NCBI GenBank assembly: GCA_963761035.1 | Contig: CAVXFH010000002.1 | Coordinates: 806,001 to 870,000, forward strand | DNA length: 64,000 nt | Reading direction: 5' to 3' | Origin: JARRQJ01 sp963761035 | GTDB lineage: Bacteria; Pseudomonadota; Gammaproteobacteria; DRLM01 | In this document: positions 26,271-35,307 of the stretch, piece by piece | How the letters are laid out: each line of letters starts with the position of its first letter | Numbering within the stretch: the first letter of the stretch is position 1 | Notes under the pieces: model-generated | Told to the model about the DNA's origin: nothing | The model's input: the letters and a program-made list of their open reading frames with translations, nothing else | The model's database searches: none | Position numbers and translations under genes: made by a program

Positions 26271-27308
26271 TTACAGGAAGGAATCCTTGTTGGCCGCCTT
26301 GGACGCCGCTTCCTGCTTGGCGACAATGCCGCGTTTCACAAGATCCAGGAGACATTGATCGAGAGTCTGCATGCCTACATTCTGGCCGGTTTGAATAGCA
26401 GAATACATCTGCGGTACCTTCGCCTCGCGAATCAGGTTACGGATGGCGGGGGTACCGATCATGATTTCATGGGCCGCAATGCGTCCACCGCCCGTTTTTT
26501 TCATCAACGTCTGTGAAATCACCGCACGCAACGACTCCGACAGCATGGAGCGTACCATCTCCTTTTCCGCGGCGGGAAACACGTCGATGATACGGTCGAT
26601 AGTCTTGGCGGCGGAACTGGTGTGCAAGGTACCGAACACCAAGTGACCGGTTTCGGCGGCGGTCAGAGCTAAACGAATGGTCTCCGGGTCGCGCATTTCA
26701 CCCACCAGGATAATGTCCGGATCTTCGCGCAGGGCTGATCGTAGCGACTCATTAAATCCCAAAGTATCGCGGTGTACCTCGCGTTGGTTTACCAGACACT
26801 TCTTGCTGGTATGCACGAATTCAATAGGGTCCTCTATGGTCAAAATATGGCCGAATTCAGTATTGTTCTTATAGTCGACCATGGCAGCCAGCGTAGTGGA
26901 TTTACCGGAACCGGTCGGTCCCGTCACCAATACCAGACCGCGAGGATTGTCAGCAATGTTCTTGAATACCGCCGGCGTCCCCAATTCCTCCAAGGACAAA
27001 ATATTGGAAGGAATGGTACGGAACACGCCGCCCACGCCGCGGTTGTGATTGAAAATATTCACCCGAAAGCGCGCCAACCCCGGAATTTCGAATGAAAAAT
27101 CAGTCTCGAGAAACTCTTCGAAATCTTTGCGCTGTTTGTCATTCATAATGTCGTACATCATGGTATGCACCACTTTGTTGTCAAGGGGCGGCACATTGAT
27201 GCGCCGCACATCGCCGTCGACACGAATCATGGGCGGAAGGTTAGCAGACAAATGCAAATCGGAGGCGGCGTTCTTAACGCTAAATGCCAGTAATTCGGCG
27301 ATATCCAT
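26271..27308 (-). CDS. pilT: Type IV pilus retraction ATPase PilT
   Basis: Hexameric cytoplasmic motor that disassembles type IV pili and powers twitching. The protein is 345 residues from the ATG at 27308, which has GGGAG seven bases upstream; a TTG two codons earlier is less likely. Visible are the N-terminal ASDLHLSANLPPMIR, Walker A GPTGSGKSTT, the Asp box, Walker B LVGEMRDPET, the His box (GHLVFGTLHT) and AIRNLIREAKV near the C-terminus. The last of these is typical of PilT rather than PilU. It is divergent from yggS, a conserved arrangement. Confidence 0.92.
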   Translation of the reverse strand: MDIAELLAFSVKNAASDLHLSANLPPMIRVDGDVRRINVPPLDNKVVHTMMYDIMNDKQRKDFEEFLETDFSFEIPGLARFRVNIFNHNRGVGGVFRTIPSNILSLEELGTPAVFKNIADNPRGLVLVTGPTGSGKSTTLAAMVDYKNNTEFGHILTIEDPIEFVHTSKKCLVNQREVHRDTLGFNESLRSALREDPDIILVGEMRDPETIRLALTAAETGHLVFGTLHTSSAAKTIDRIIDVFPAAEKEMVRSMLSESLRAVISQTLMKKTGGGRIAAHEIMIGTPAIRNLIREAKVPQMYSAIQTGQNVGMQTLDQCLLDLVKRGIVAKQEAASKAANKDSFL

Positions 27309-27458
27309 CAGCAATCTCCCTTACTCTTGAATCACTCCCACTACCTGGTGGATAAGGAAAGCATCACACACCATTAGCGGCAATGACGGCGAGTTCTTGA
27401 TACCATAACGGCAACGAGCGGCCACTGCCGCCCTTCCCGGCAAATAATCACGATAATC

Positions 27459-28184
27459 ATGATCCCCTTAACGCCAAACGCCAATATTGAAGAGGATGTT
27501 ATCGCCGCGCGCTTTAACGCGGTCCGTAAGCGTATCGCCGCGGCGGAACGCCGCTACGACAGAACACCAGGGTCGGTCACCTTGATGGCCGTCGCCAAGA
27601 GCCAAGCCGCCAGTACCGTCATGGCCTCCTATCAAGCCGGACAGCGCGATTTCGGAGAAAGTTATCTGCAAGAAGCACTACCCAAGCTGAATGCCTTGTC
27701 CAATCTCGACATTACTTGGCATTTTATCGGCGCTATCCAATCGAACAAAACCCGCGATATAGCTGGTCGATTCGCCTGGGTTCACAGTATCGATCGCATC
27801 AAGATTGCCGAGCGTCTGCATGAGCAGCGCCCTCAGCACCTTCCTCCCCTCGATATCTGTATCCAGGTGAACATCGGCGAGGAGCAGCAAAAGGCGGGCG
27901 CCGTACCTACACAACTGCCGTCGCTCATCGGGCAATTACTGAAACTATCGCGGTTGCGCGTACGCGGCCTAATGGCCTTGCCGCCTGCCAGTGATGACTT
28001 CCATGAGCAACGCGGCTATTTCCACCAGTTAAAATTGGCCTACGAAACATTACGCTTACAAGATTACCCACTCGACACCCTGTCCATGGGTATGTCCGGC
28101 GACCTGGAGGCCGCTATCGCGGAAGGCGCCACCCTGGTTCGCGTCGGCAACGCCCTGTTCGGCGACAGGCCACATACGCCCTGA
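27459..28184 (+). CDS. yggS: Pyridoxal phosphate homeostasis protein YggS/YBL036C family
   Basis: A 241-residue alanine-racemase-like barrel that binds pyridoxal phosphate and tunes its cellular level without known catalysis. The cofactor lysine is Lys47 in LMAVAKSQ. Other family blocks are FGESYLQEA, WHFIGAIQSNK, QVNIGEEQQKAG, GLMALPP and LSMGMSGDLEAAIAEG, ending with RVGNALFG. It is followed by proC, yggT and yggU in the usual order. Confidence 0.95.
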   Translation: MIPLTPNANIEEDVIAARFNAVRKRIAAAERRYDRTPGSVTLMAVAKSQAASTVMASYQAGQRDFGESYLQEALPKLNALSNLDITWHFIGAIQSNKTRDIAGRFAWVHSIDRIKIAERLHEQRPQHLPPLDICIQVNIGEEQQKAGAVPTQLPSLIGQLLKLSRLRVRGLMALPPASDDFHEQRGYFHQLKLAYETLRLQDYPLDTLSMGMSGDLEAAIAEGATLVRVGNALFGDRPHTP

Positions 28185-28262
28185 TGCGGTGCAGCAAGTC
28201 TTGCCATAAATTATGGTAACCTCAAACATCTATTCTCTACCGTGCATAATCAGAGAACCGCT

Positions 28263-29093
28263 ATGAAAGACGTCACTATCGCCTTCATCGGCGGCGGCAA
28301 CATGACCCGCAGCTTGATCGGCGGCCTGCTCGCCGACGGCATATCGCCACAAAACATCTGGGTTGCCGACCCCAATGAAGCGGCTCTGCACAGTCATCAC
28401 AGTAACTTCGCAGTCTACACTAGTCCCGATAACAGCGAGGCGGTACGCAATGCCCAAGTGGTGGTATTGGCCGTCAAACCGCAAGTCGCTAAGAGTGTCG
28501 TTCAAGGATTGACTCGGACAATAAAGACAACTCGTCCGCTGGTAATCTCCATCGTTGCCGGTATCAGGGAGAGCCACTTGCGGGAATGGTTGGGTGAAGA
28601 CATGGCCATCGTCCGTACCATGCCCAATACAGCGGCCTTGGTGGGCAGCAGCGCTACGGCCTTGTTCGCCAACACCGCCGTCAGCAAAGAACAAAAAAAT
28701 CAAGCTGAATCCATTCTGCGGGCGGTGGGCATGACCTTGTGGGTGGATGATGAGGCCTTGATGGATACAGTCACGGCATTGTCCGGCAGTGGACCGGCGT
28801 ACTTTTTTTTGATCATGGAAGCTCTCGAGGATGCCGGTCATCGTCTCGGATTACCCCGCAATATGGCGCACCTACTCACCCTGCAAACCGCCTTCGGCGC
28901 TGCCAAGATGGCGTTGGAGAGCACCGAAACGCTTGGCACCTTGCGGCAACGGGTAACTTCCCCCGGCGGCACTACCGAACGCGCCGTCAGGATCTTGCGG
29001 GAACATCATGTGGCGGAGGCATTCGACGAAGCCTTACGCACCGCATATCAACGCTCGGCTGAACTGGCGACCTTGTTTGGAGGTAAAAAATAA
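28263..29093 (+). CDS. proC: Pyrroline-5-carboxylate reductase
   Basis: Last step of proline synthesis. The protein is 276 residues from the ATG at 28263 (E. coli 269); an in-frame GTG at 28242 would add seven residues that do not fit the family. The Rossmann motif IAFIGGGNMTRSLIGGL opens the protein, with VLAVKPQ and VRTMPNTAA following. The C-terminal dimerisation domain has ALSGSGPAYFF and the substrate-binding VTSPGGTTERAV. The yggT start codon follows immediately after the stop, and its ribosome binding site (GGAGGT) lies inside the end of proC. Confidence 0.96.
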   Translation: MKDVTIAFIGGGNMTRSLIGGLLADGISPQNIWVADPNEAALHSHHSNFAVYTSPDNSEAVRNAQVVVLAVKPQVAKSVVQGLTRTIKTTRPLVISIVAGIRESHLREWLGEDMAIVRTMPNTAALVGSSATALFANTAVSKEQKNQAESILRAVGMTLWVDDEALMDTVTALSGSGPAYFFLIMEALEDAGHRLGLPRNMAHLLTLQTAFGAAKMALESTETLGTLRQRVTSPGGTTERAVRILREHHVAEAFDEALRTAYQRSAELATLFGGKK

Positions 29094-29669
29094 ATGGAGA
29101 ATCAATATCTCGCCGCCTCCGCCGTCCTTCTCATTCAAACCGTATTCGGCCTATATATACTGGCGATCTTGTTGCGACTGATGCTGCAATGGGTGCGCGC
29201 AGATTTCTATAATCCCGTATCGCAGTTCATCGTCAAGATAACTAACCCGCCGCTCAAGCCGCTGCGCCGCATCGTCCCGGGATGGGGTGGTATCGATGTT
29301 GCCTCCGTGTTGCTGCTTATCACACTACAGATAGCGGAGAATTTTCTCTACTATATGGCCATGGGTATCGCCATGGCGGTGAGCAGTCTACTAGTCGTAT
29401 CGCTCGCCGATCTGCTGAATCTGCTTATCAATGTCTGCATCGGAGCTATCCTCATCCAAGTAATCCTGAGCTGGGTGACATCCGGCAATTACAATCCATT
29501 AATCGGGCTGGTCCATAAGATCGCAGAACCGCTGCTGATTCCGGCTCGCCGTATCATTCCCCCCCTCTCGGGAATTGACCTGTCACCACTGGTGGTGCTG
29601 GTGGTGCTACAACTGCTGAAAATCCTCTTGGTAGCCCCCATTCTTAATTTCGGGCACCACCTAGGCTAG
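29094..29669 (+). CDS. yggT: YggT family membrane protein
   Basis: A 191-residue inner-membrane protein built of two copies of the YGGT repeat. Each has a hydrophobic helix, a short NP-containing segment and a second helix (RADFYNPVSQF...PLKPLRRIVP and TSGNYNPLIGL...PLLIPARRIIPP). Biological role is poorly known; it has been linked to ion and osmotic stress. Strong ribosome binding site GGAGGT eight bases upstream. Confidence 0.92.
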   Translation: MENQYLAASAVLLIQTVFGLYILAILLRLMLQWVRADFYNPVSQFIVKITNPPLKPLRRIVPGWGGIDVASVLLLITLQIAENFLYYMAMGIAMAVSSLLVVSLADLLNLLINVCIGAILIQVILSWVTSGNYNPLIGLVHKIAEPLLIPARRIIPPLSGIDLSPLVVLVVLQLLKILLVAPILNFGHHLG

Positions 29670-29672
29670 GAT

Positions 29673-29972
29673 ATGGCGCCATCATGGTATCGCTGGGAGG
29701 GTCCGGACCTTATCCTCCACCTCCGTATCCAACCTCGCGCGACTAAAGACGAGATCGCCGGCTTCCACGGCGACTCCCTCAAAGTCCGCCTTGCCGCCCC
29801 GCCAGTGGACGGTAAGGCCAATGAACGGCTCCGCGCCTTTCTCGCCGAAGAATGCGGTGTGGCAAAGTCCAAAGTCACTTTGTTATCTGGTGAAACTGGC
29901 AAGGTGAAACGGGTACGTATCGCAGCGCCGCGCCGCCTACCTCCTGGCATTGAAGCGGTCAATATACCCTAA
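29673..29972 (+). CDS. yggU: YggU / DUF167 family protein
   Basis: A 99-residue soluble protein of the DUF167 fold. The family signature is visible: LRIQPRATKDEIAGFHGDSL, KVRLAAPPVDGKANERLRAF, then SKVTLLSGETGKVKRVRI. Function unknown. It starts three bases after the yggT stop and closes the yggS-proC-yggT-yggU operon. Confidence 0.93.
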   Translation: MAPSWYRWEGPDLILHLRIQPRATKDEIAGFHGDSLKVRLAAPPVDGKANERLRAFLAEECGVAKSKVTLLSGETGKVKRVRIAAPRRLPPGIEAVNIP

Positions 29973-30198
29973 GACGGCAGCTGCGCTTACAGTCAGCCCC
30001 AGCCGCTAGTGCAAACTGGGTCACAGCTGACGTTACCCTCCCAGACTATGATTGATCCCGCATTGGAGAATCCCTCGCGAATCATGGGTTCAATATGGGC
30101 TGGCATCGATAATTAGTTACCAGCTAAAGCCAAATCTAAAATGACCGATACAGCCCTAGGGATTCATAATCCATGGTGTAGTCTTGGAGAAGACATCT

Positions 30199-32217
30199 AT
30201 GCTCTTACGGGCTGATAATAAAGCGGACACCCAGGATCGCTTTAGGGAACAGATGCATGCCTATGACCGCTGGAAAGTGGACGTAGCGCATGCCGTTAAC
30301 GAATACAAACAGTGGCTGGAAGACCATCGGATGGGGACACCGGAGGTCGAGCTTCGCCTCCATGATACCCTCGAAAGTCTGCGGGGGGATCGCCTAGTTA
30401 TCGCCTTCGTCGCGGAATTCTCGCGGGGCAAGACCGAACTCATCAATGCTATCTTTTTTTCCGATTATCAACGCCGCCTGTTACCTTCGGATGCCGGACG
30501 CACCACCATGTGCCCCACCGAGTTGTTTTACGATCAGCAACATGATGAAGCCTACATCCGCTTATTACCCATCGAGACGCGGATGGAAGATCTCAGCATA
30601 ACCGAGTTAAAAAATAACCCGGATCGCTGGACCACCATCCCCCTCGATGTCAATTCACCAGACCAAATGGCAGAGGCCTTACGAGAAGTGGTTAAGGTCA
30701 AACAGGTCGGCGTGGAAGATGCGATACGTCTTGGACTGTTTAGCGAAGATAGTCACAACCATCATAAAGACAAAGACGATGAACCGCTTACTCACGTGGA
30801 AATCCCCATGTGGCGCCATGCCCTTATCAGTTTCCCGCATCCTCTGTTACAACAAGGTCTTGCAATTCTCGATACGCCGGGACTCAATGCCCTGGGTAGT
30901 GAACCGGAACTTACCTTGAGTATGCTGCCCAATGCCCATGCCGTGCTTTTCGTGCTGGCTGCGGACACCGGCGTCACCCGCAGCGATATGGACATGTGGC
31001 AATTCCACATCAAGACCTATCGTAAGAACGGCCATAAAGGACTGGTTGCGGCATTGAACAAAATCGACACCCTATGGGATGAAATGAAGACGCCCGAGGA
31101 TGTGGAGAAATCGGTTCGCAATCAATGTACGGAAACCGCTAGATTACTCGGCATCGAGCCCGGAAGCGTTTTTCCCGTATCTGCACAAAAGGCTTTGGTT
31201 GGAAAGATCCGCAAAGACACCAACCTGTTGGCGCGCAGCCGAATTCTCGCCCTTGAAACCTACCTCGCCGACAAGATACTGCCGGCCAAGCAGATCATCG
31301 TGCGCGACTCCGTAGTAGGCATTATTGACAAAATGCTGAACGCCACTCAACACATGGTATTGCAGCGTTTAGAGGGCACACGTAAGCAGCTGGACGATCT
31401 GCGTTCTTTGAGTGGTCGCAATTCCGATGTAATTACCAACTTGATGCGCAAAACCCGAGAACGCCAAGCTACCTACAGCAAGAACATAGACAGTTTTCAG
31501 GCCAGCCGCCGTATCCTCGCCCAACACTCCAAGAGCATGCTCGATACCCTCAGTATTCAGGCGGTGGATGATCTGGTGGCCAAGACTCGCAAAGATATGG
31601 AAGGCAGTTGGACCACCGCCGGCATGAAAAATGGCATGAAGACCTTCTTTGACGGCGCCCGCGATGCCATGCGCCATGTCAATTCGCAAGCTGAGCAGAC
31701 TCACAATGCCGTCCAGGCCATCTACCACAAATTCCACGAAGAACTGGGCTTGCCAATCGCCGACCCCAAGACCCACTCGCTACAAAAATTTCGCATTGAA
31801 CTGGAACGGCTTTACGAAGAGGCGGAGATCTTCCGCAACAGCCCACTCACCACTATGACCGAGCAACACTACGTGGTGAAAAAATTCTTCATTTCCCTGG
31901 TCAGTCATGTACGTCATTTGTTTACCAAAGCTCATAAAGAGACGGATGGATGGTTCAAGGGAATATTAATCCCTCTGGTTAAGCAAGTGAGCGAGAACAA
32001 ACATCAGCTTGACCAGTACTTAGAGACTTTGTGTAAGATCAATGAATCACGGGACTCGCTGGACACTAAGATCCGCGAACTGGAAAAGCGTTGCGCCCTG
32101 CTGGAACGGGAAGAAGAGAACCTGCGCAACATTCACCGGCGCTTGAACATCCCCATACCGGCCGAATCCCACCCTTCTGTGGGTGGCGCTGCGACATTGT
32201 CCCGCGCCGCCAGCTGA
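30199..32217 (+). CDS. Bacterial dynamin-like GTPase
   Basis: A 672-residue large GTPase. P-loop AEFSRGKTE (72-80, where the final Ser/Thr is Thr79), switch I threonines in GRTTMCPTE (100-108), G3 DTPG (225-228) and G4 NKID (287-290) define the GTPase. The remaining 350 residues are mostly helical and contain coiled coils (about 360-430, 480-560 and 590-655), the bundle expected of dynamins. A short hydrophobic stretch (FFISLVSHVRHLF) could touch a membrane but is not a clear transmembrane helix. The TTG at 30184 overlaps the GGAGAAG ribosome binding site, so I take the ATG at 30199. Unlike many bacterial dynamins it has no paired second copy. It may act in membrane remodelling or repair. Confidence 0.8.
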   Translation: MLLRADNKADTQDRFREQMHAYDRWKVDVAHAVNEYKQWLEDHRMGTPEVELRLHDTLESLRGDRLVIAFVAEFSRGKTELINAIFFSDYQRRLLPSDAGRTTMCPTELFYDQQHDEAYIRLLPIETRMEDLSITELKNNPDRWTTIPLDVNSPDQMAEALREVVKVKQVGVEDAIRLGLFSEDSHNHHKDKDDEPLTHVEIPMWRHALISFPHPLLQQGLAILDTPGLNALGSEPELTLSMLPNAHAVLFVLAADTGVTRSDMDMWQFHIKTYRKNGHKGLVAALNKIDTLWDEMKTPEDVEKSVRNQCTETARLLGIEPGSVFPVSAQKALVGKIRKDTNLLARSRILALETYLADKILPAKQIIVRDSVVGIIDKMLNATQHMVLQRLEGTRKQLDDLRSLSGRNSDVITNLMRKTRERQATYSKNIDSFQASRRILAQHSKSMLDTLSIQAVDDLVAKTRKDMEGSWTTAGMKNGMKTFFDGARDAMRHVNSQAEQTHNAVQAIYHKFHEELGLPIADPKTHSLQKFRIELERLYEEAEIFRNSPLTTMTEQHYVVKKFFISLVSHVRHLFTKAHKETDGWFKGILIPLVKQVSENKHQLDQYLETLCKINESRDSLDTKIRELEKRCALLEREEENLRNIHRRLNIPIPAESHPSVGGAATLSRAAS

Positions 32218-32279
32218 CGCCCCTACCAATTTGGAAACGCCAATGCAGGGGCCTCACGACAATCAGCGGGCGTAGCGAA

Positions 32280-33053
32280 TCAAAGCTCATAGTCATAGAT
32301 GACATTTAAGGGAGCATGATCCGAAAAGCGTTGCTCCTTATAAATGGCAACAGAGCTCACCCTTGCTTTTAAGCGCGGATTGATTATCTGATAATCTATG
32401 CGCCATCCTACGTTCTTCTCCCTAGCGCGACCACGATTCGACCACCAGGTGTATTGATCCGGTTCCTGATTGACAACGCGGAAAGCGTCCACCCAACCTA
32501 ATGTTTCCAAAATTTCGTCCATCCACGCCCGTTCTTCCGGAAGAAAACCGGAATTTCTTTGATTGCTGCGCCAATTCTTAAGGTCGATGGCTTTATGGGC
32601 GATATTCCAATCCCCACAGATAATGTAATCGCGCTGGCTCTGACACAGTTTTTTTAACACCGGCATAAAGCGTTTCATGAAATCAAACTTCACTGCCTGG
32701 CGTTCAGGACCACTAGAACCGGAAGGGAGGTACAGAGAGATCACGCTGAGCGCGCCGAAGTCAACCTGCAGAAAACGGCCTTCCGCATCCATGTCCGACC
32801 AACCCAGGCCCATGTGTACCCCATCGGGTTTTCGCTTGCTGTAGATGGCGACACCGCTGTACCCTTTTTTGTCGGCATTATGAAAATAGCTGTGATAACC
32901 CGGTAAATTTAGCACTTCGGCCGGTAATTGATGTTCCTGAGCCTTGGTCTCCTGAAGGCATAGTATGTCGGGTCGTTGCTTAAGCATCCACTCAAAGAAT
33001 CCCTTGCTCGCGGCGGAGCGAATGCCGTTGGCATTCAAGGTCATGATCTTCAT
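32280..33053 (-). CDS. xthA: Exodeoxyribonuclease III
   Basis: AP endonuclease and 3'-5' exonuclease of base excision repair. From the ATG at 33053 it has 257 residues and begins MKIMTLNANGIRSA, the family start with the metal-binding Asn; the frame is open for 13 codons upstream but these do not belong. LCLQETKAQ holds the metal-ligand Glu, ICGDWNIAHKAIDL the catalytic Asp and Asn, and RFSDHAPLNVIYD the terminal Asp-His pair. Divergent from pyrE. Confidence 0.95.
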   Translation of the reverse strand: MKIMTLNANGIRSAASKGFFEWMLKQRPDILCLQETKAQEHQLPAEVLNLPGYHSYFHNADKKGYSGVAIYSKRKPDGVHMGLGWSDMDAEGRFLQVDFGALSVISLYLPSGSSGPERQAVKFDFMKRFMPVLKKLCQSQRDYIICGDWNIAHKAIDLKNWRSNQRNSGFLPEERAWMDEILETLGWVDAFRVVNQEPDQYTWWSNRGRAREKNVGWRIDYQIINPRLKARVSSVAIYKEQRFSDHAPLNVIYDYEL

Positions 33054-33145
33054 GGTATATTTTTCCGTTAAAATAAATGGTAAGTTTAGCAAAACTTAAA
33101 GGACCCACGTTTTCAGCCTACCGTGAAACCGGTTACAATGAGTCC

Positions 33146-33787
33146 ATGCATGCCTTCCAAAAGGACTTCATCGAATTTGCCATTAGCCATCAGGTATTGT
33201 GTTTCGGGGAATTCACCCTCAAATCGGGTCGTATCAGTCCTTATTTCTTCAACAGCGGTCTATTTAACAGCGGCGCGAGAATTGCCCGCGCGGGACGCTA
33301 TTACGCCGAAACCATTATGCATTCCGGTTTGGTCTTTGACATGTTATTCGGCCCCGCCTATAAAGGCATCCCCCTTGTGGTGGCTACGGCCATGGCCATT
33401 GCAGATCATCACGGGCGCGACGTTCCCTATGCCTTCAATCGGAAGGAAGTTAAGGACCACGGTGAAGGCGGCACCACCGTGGGCTCGTCGCTCCAGGGAC
33501 GAATATTGATCATCGATGATGTGATCTCGGCTGGCACTTCAGTTGCCGAGTCCATACGCTTGATTGAGACTTGGGGCGCCGAGCCGGCGGGGGTGATCGT
33601 CGCCCTCGACCGCCAAGAGCGCAGCTACGGTAAGCTCTCCGCTATTCAAGATGTAGAGCGACGTCACGGCATCCCGGTACTGAGTATCATTACCCTCGAC
33701 CAAATCTTGGACTGTTTGAAAGACATAAGTGACTTGAAAGATATCCTGGCCCGCATCCGAGGGTACCGCGCACAATACGGTACTTGA
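33146..33787 (+). CDS. pyrE: Orotate phosphoribosyltransferase
   Basis: Makes orotidine 5'-phosphate from orotate and PRPP in pyrimidine synthesis. The ATG at 33146 gives 213 residues, exactly the E. coli length, beginning MHAFQKDFIEFAI. GEFTLKSGRISPYFFNSGLF, LLFGPAYKGIPL-like (MLFGPAYKGIPLV), YAFNRKEVKDHGEGG and the PRPP-binding loop ILIIDDVISAGTSV are all present. No leader-peptide attenuator was evident in the 92 bases shared with xthA. Confidence 0.96.
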   Translation: MHAFQKDFIEFAISHQVLCFGEFTLKSGRISPYFFNSGLFNSGARIARAGRYYAETIMHSGLVFDMLFGPAYKGIPLVVATAMAIADHHGRDVPYAFNRKEVKDHGEGGTTVGSSLQGRILIIDDVISAGTSVAESIRLIETWGAEPAGVIVALDRQERSYGKLSAIQDVERRHGIPVLSIITLDQILDCLKDISDLKDILARIRGYRAQYGT

Positions 33788-34575
33788 AACCCCTTGATCC
33801 TACAGCGGGCTAACGAAGGCTTAAACTCTTCCCGCTACTATTGGTGTCACCTCATATGGTCATGCAACCCTAATGATTACCTTTGATGATAGACAGATAC
33901 GCTCCAGAATAATCACCCAACAGCGAATACAATAATAAGACTGGGAACTCAACCCCAACGACGAATCTCAGCCGATAATTCAAATGTCAGCGCCCCGCTG
34001 CAGTTCCTGAACATGCCGACCAACATTAATGTAGAGACTACGATGCTGGTAATCCAAAGCCAAACCAGATCACCAGCCGGATTGTGACGAACACCCAGTA
34101 CCGGAGGTAAGAGATCCGTTTAATATGTCTATACTGCTAAACGAGTCTAAGCCGCCCACCCACCACGCAGCCGGCGCGGCGTATGGGCCAAATCCGGGTC
34201 GGGTTGGCGTCACGAAAAATCGCCTAAACCGATGGTCAATATCCCCAGATCAATGCGCACGGTTTGATCGGGCGCTTTCAGGATAATCCTGCGCCTAACA
34301 CCATGCTCGACAAACCGCTGGTCAAAATGAATAGGGCAAAGGGCCAATCCGGTACCCGCTGACTTAAGAGTCTGGCAGTAGTGCCGATACCTAATGCAGT
34401 GCCAACCGCCTTGTGGGTCGCGAGCGTGATGCTAAAGGAATTTCCAGGAAAAATTAGCGCTGGAAACTGAATCAACCCCGCACCACCATCGGTGAAGTCG
34501 GAAAACAGATCGCCACCAGAAAATGAGAATCAAACTGAGTTGTTCCGTCCAATGCAAAAGGGAGAGCGGTCATCC
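33788..34575. other. Long gene-poor region with decayed coding sequence
   Basis: Nearly 800 bases without an intact gene. The right part (34210-34520) holds a decayed TSUP transporter on the minus strand. Further left, a minus-strand frame at about 33949-34116 reads a hydrophobic stretch (LVWLWITSIVVSTLMLVGMF) with no start codon or ribosome binding site; it may be another fragment of lost membrane protein genes, but I cannot identify it. Confidence 0.5.
34210..34520 (-). pseudogene. Remnant of a TSUP (TauE/SafE, DUF81) family transporter
   Basis: A minus-strand frame reads DGGAGLIQFPALIF, SITLATHKAVGTALGIGTTAR and VPDWPFALFILTSGLSSMVLGAGLS, then stops at 34278. This matches the first helices of TSUP anion exporters (GGGGLI, LATNK and G-rich helix pattern). 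Immediately after the stop another frame continues with family-like sequence (LKAPDQTVRIDLGILTIGLG) to a stop at 34210, indicating a frameshift. No valid start, no complete length (family about 250 residues). TSUP proteins export sulfur anions such as sulfite, so loss in an sqr-bearing genome is notable. Confidence 0.6.
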
Positions 34576-35307
34576 ATGTCACATGGAGGTATATCCTATT
34601 ACACAAAACGCGTAACGCAACGAGTTATCAAGGGAGCCGCAACTGCAGTGAAAAAGAGCATTATTGTCCCCTCGGCCATTGTCATTATCACTATGGTGAT
34701 ATCCGTCGCCTCTCCATTATCCAATGCCAATGCCTACCGTTGGGTCGATGAGAAAGGTCAAGTACATTACAGCGACTACCTGCCGACGCAGGAAGTGGAT
34801 AAGGCCTATTCCATCATCAATAAGGAAGGCATCACTATTAATACTATTGAAAAGGCCAAGACCAAGGAACAACTCGCGGAAGAACAACGGTTGCGACAAG
34901 AGCGCGCCGAACAGGAACAGCTCGCCCATAAGCAAGCGGCCTACGATCATATTTTGCTGGATACGTATACGCGGGTGAGCGATCTGGAAGAAACTCGCGA
35001 TCGATATATCGTCACCCTGGAGGGAGCGATTAAGGTTGCACAACACAAATTAATTAATCTAAATCATGACCTCGATAAACTCAAGCGATCCTCTGCCAAT
35101 TTGGAAGGGGAGGGGAAAATGGTCCCTGAAGACATGGTCAGAGATACCGCCAATCTACAAAGCCAGATCGAGCGGGAAATCAGCTTTATCCGGGCGCAGC
35201 ACTTGCAGCAAACCGAAGTAAAAGAAAAATTTGCCGCCGACATCAAACGCTATAAAGAATTGAAGTCGGCGCAAAAGGAAGAAAATGGCAGTACCGCCAG
35301 CAATTAG
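34576..35307 (+). CDS. DUF4124 domain protein with signal peptide and coiled coil
   Basis: An exported or membrane-anchored protein of 243 residues from the ATG at 34576. A basic segment (VKKS) is followed by a hydrophobic stretch ending NANA, a good signal peptidase site. Directly after it is the DUF4124 block AYRWVDEKGQVHYSDYLP. The rest is charged and helical, with long coiled coils (about 100-135 and 145-235). A GTG at 34648 would start precisely at the signal peptide with AGGGAG upstream and is an equally possible start. Function unknown. The stop codon overlaps that of the convergent argB by two bases. Confidence 0.75.
   Translation: MSHGGISYYTKRVTQRVIKGAATAVKKSIIVPSAIVIITMVISVASPLSNANAYRWVDEKGQVHYSDYLPTQEVDKAYSIINKEGITINTIEKAKTKEQLAEEQRLRQERAEQEQLAHKQAAYDHILLDTYTRVSDLEETRDRYIVTLEGAIKVAQHKLINLNHDLDKLKRSSANLEGEGKMVPEDMVRDTANLQSQIEREISFIRAQHLQQTEVKEKFAADIKRYKELKSAQKEENGSTASN

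Noticed and set aside
29973..30198. Possible gene or RNA in the yggU-dynamin gap
   Set aside because: No open frame with a ribosome binding site, no clear terminator and no RNA motif could be supported.
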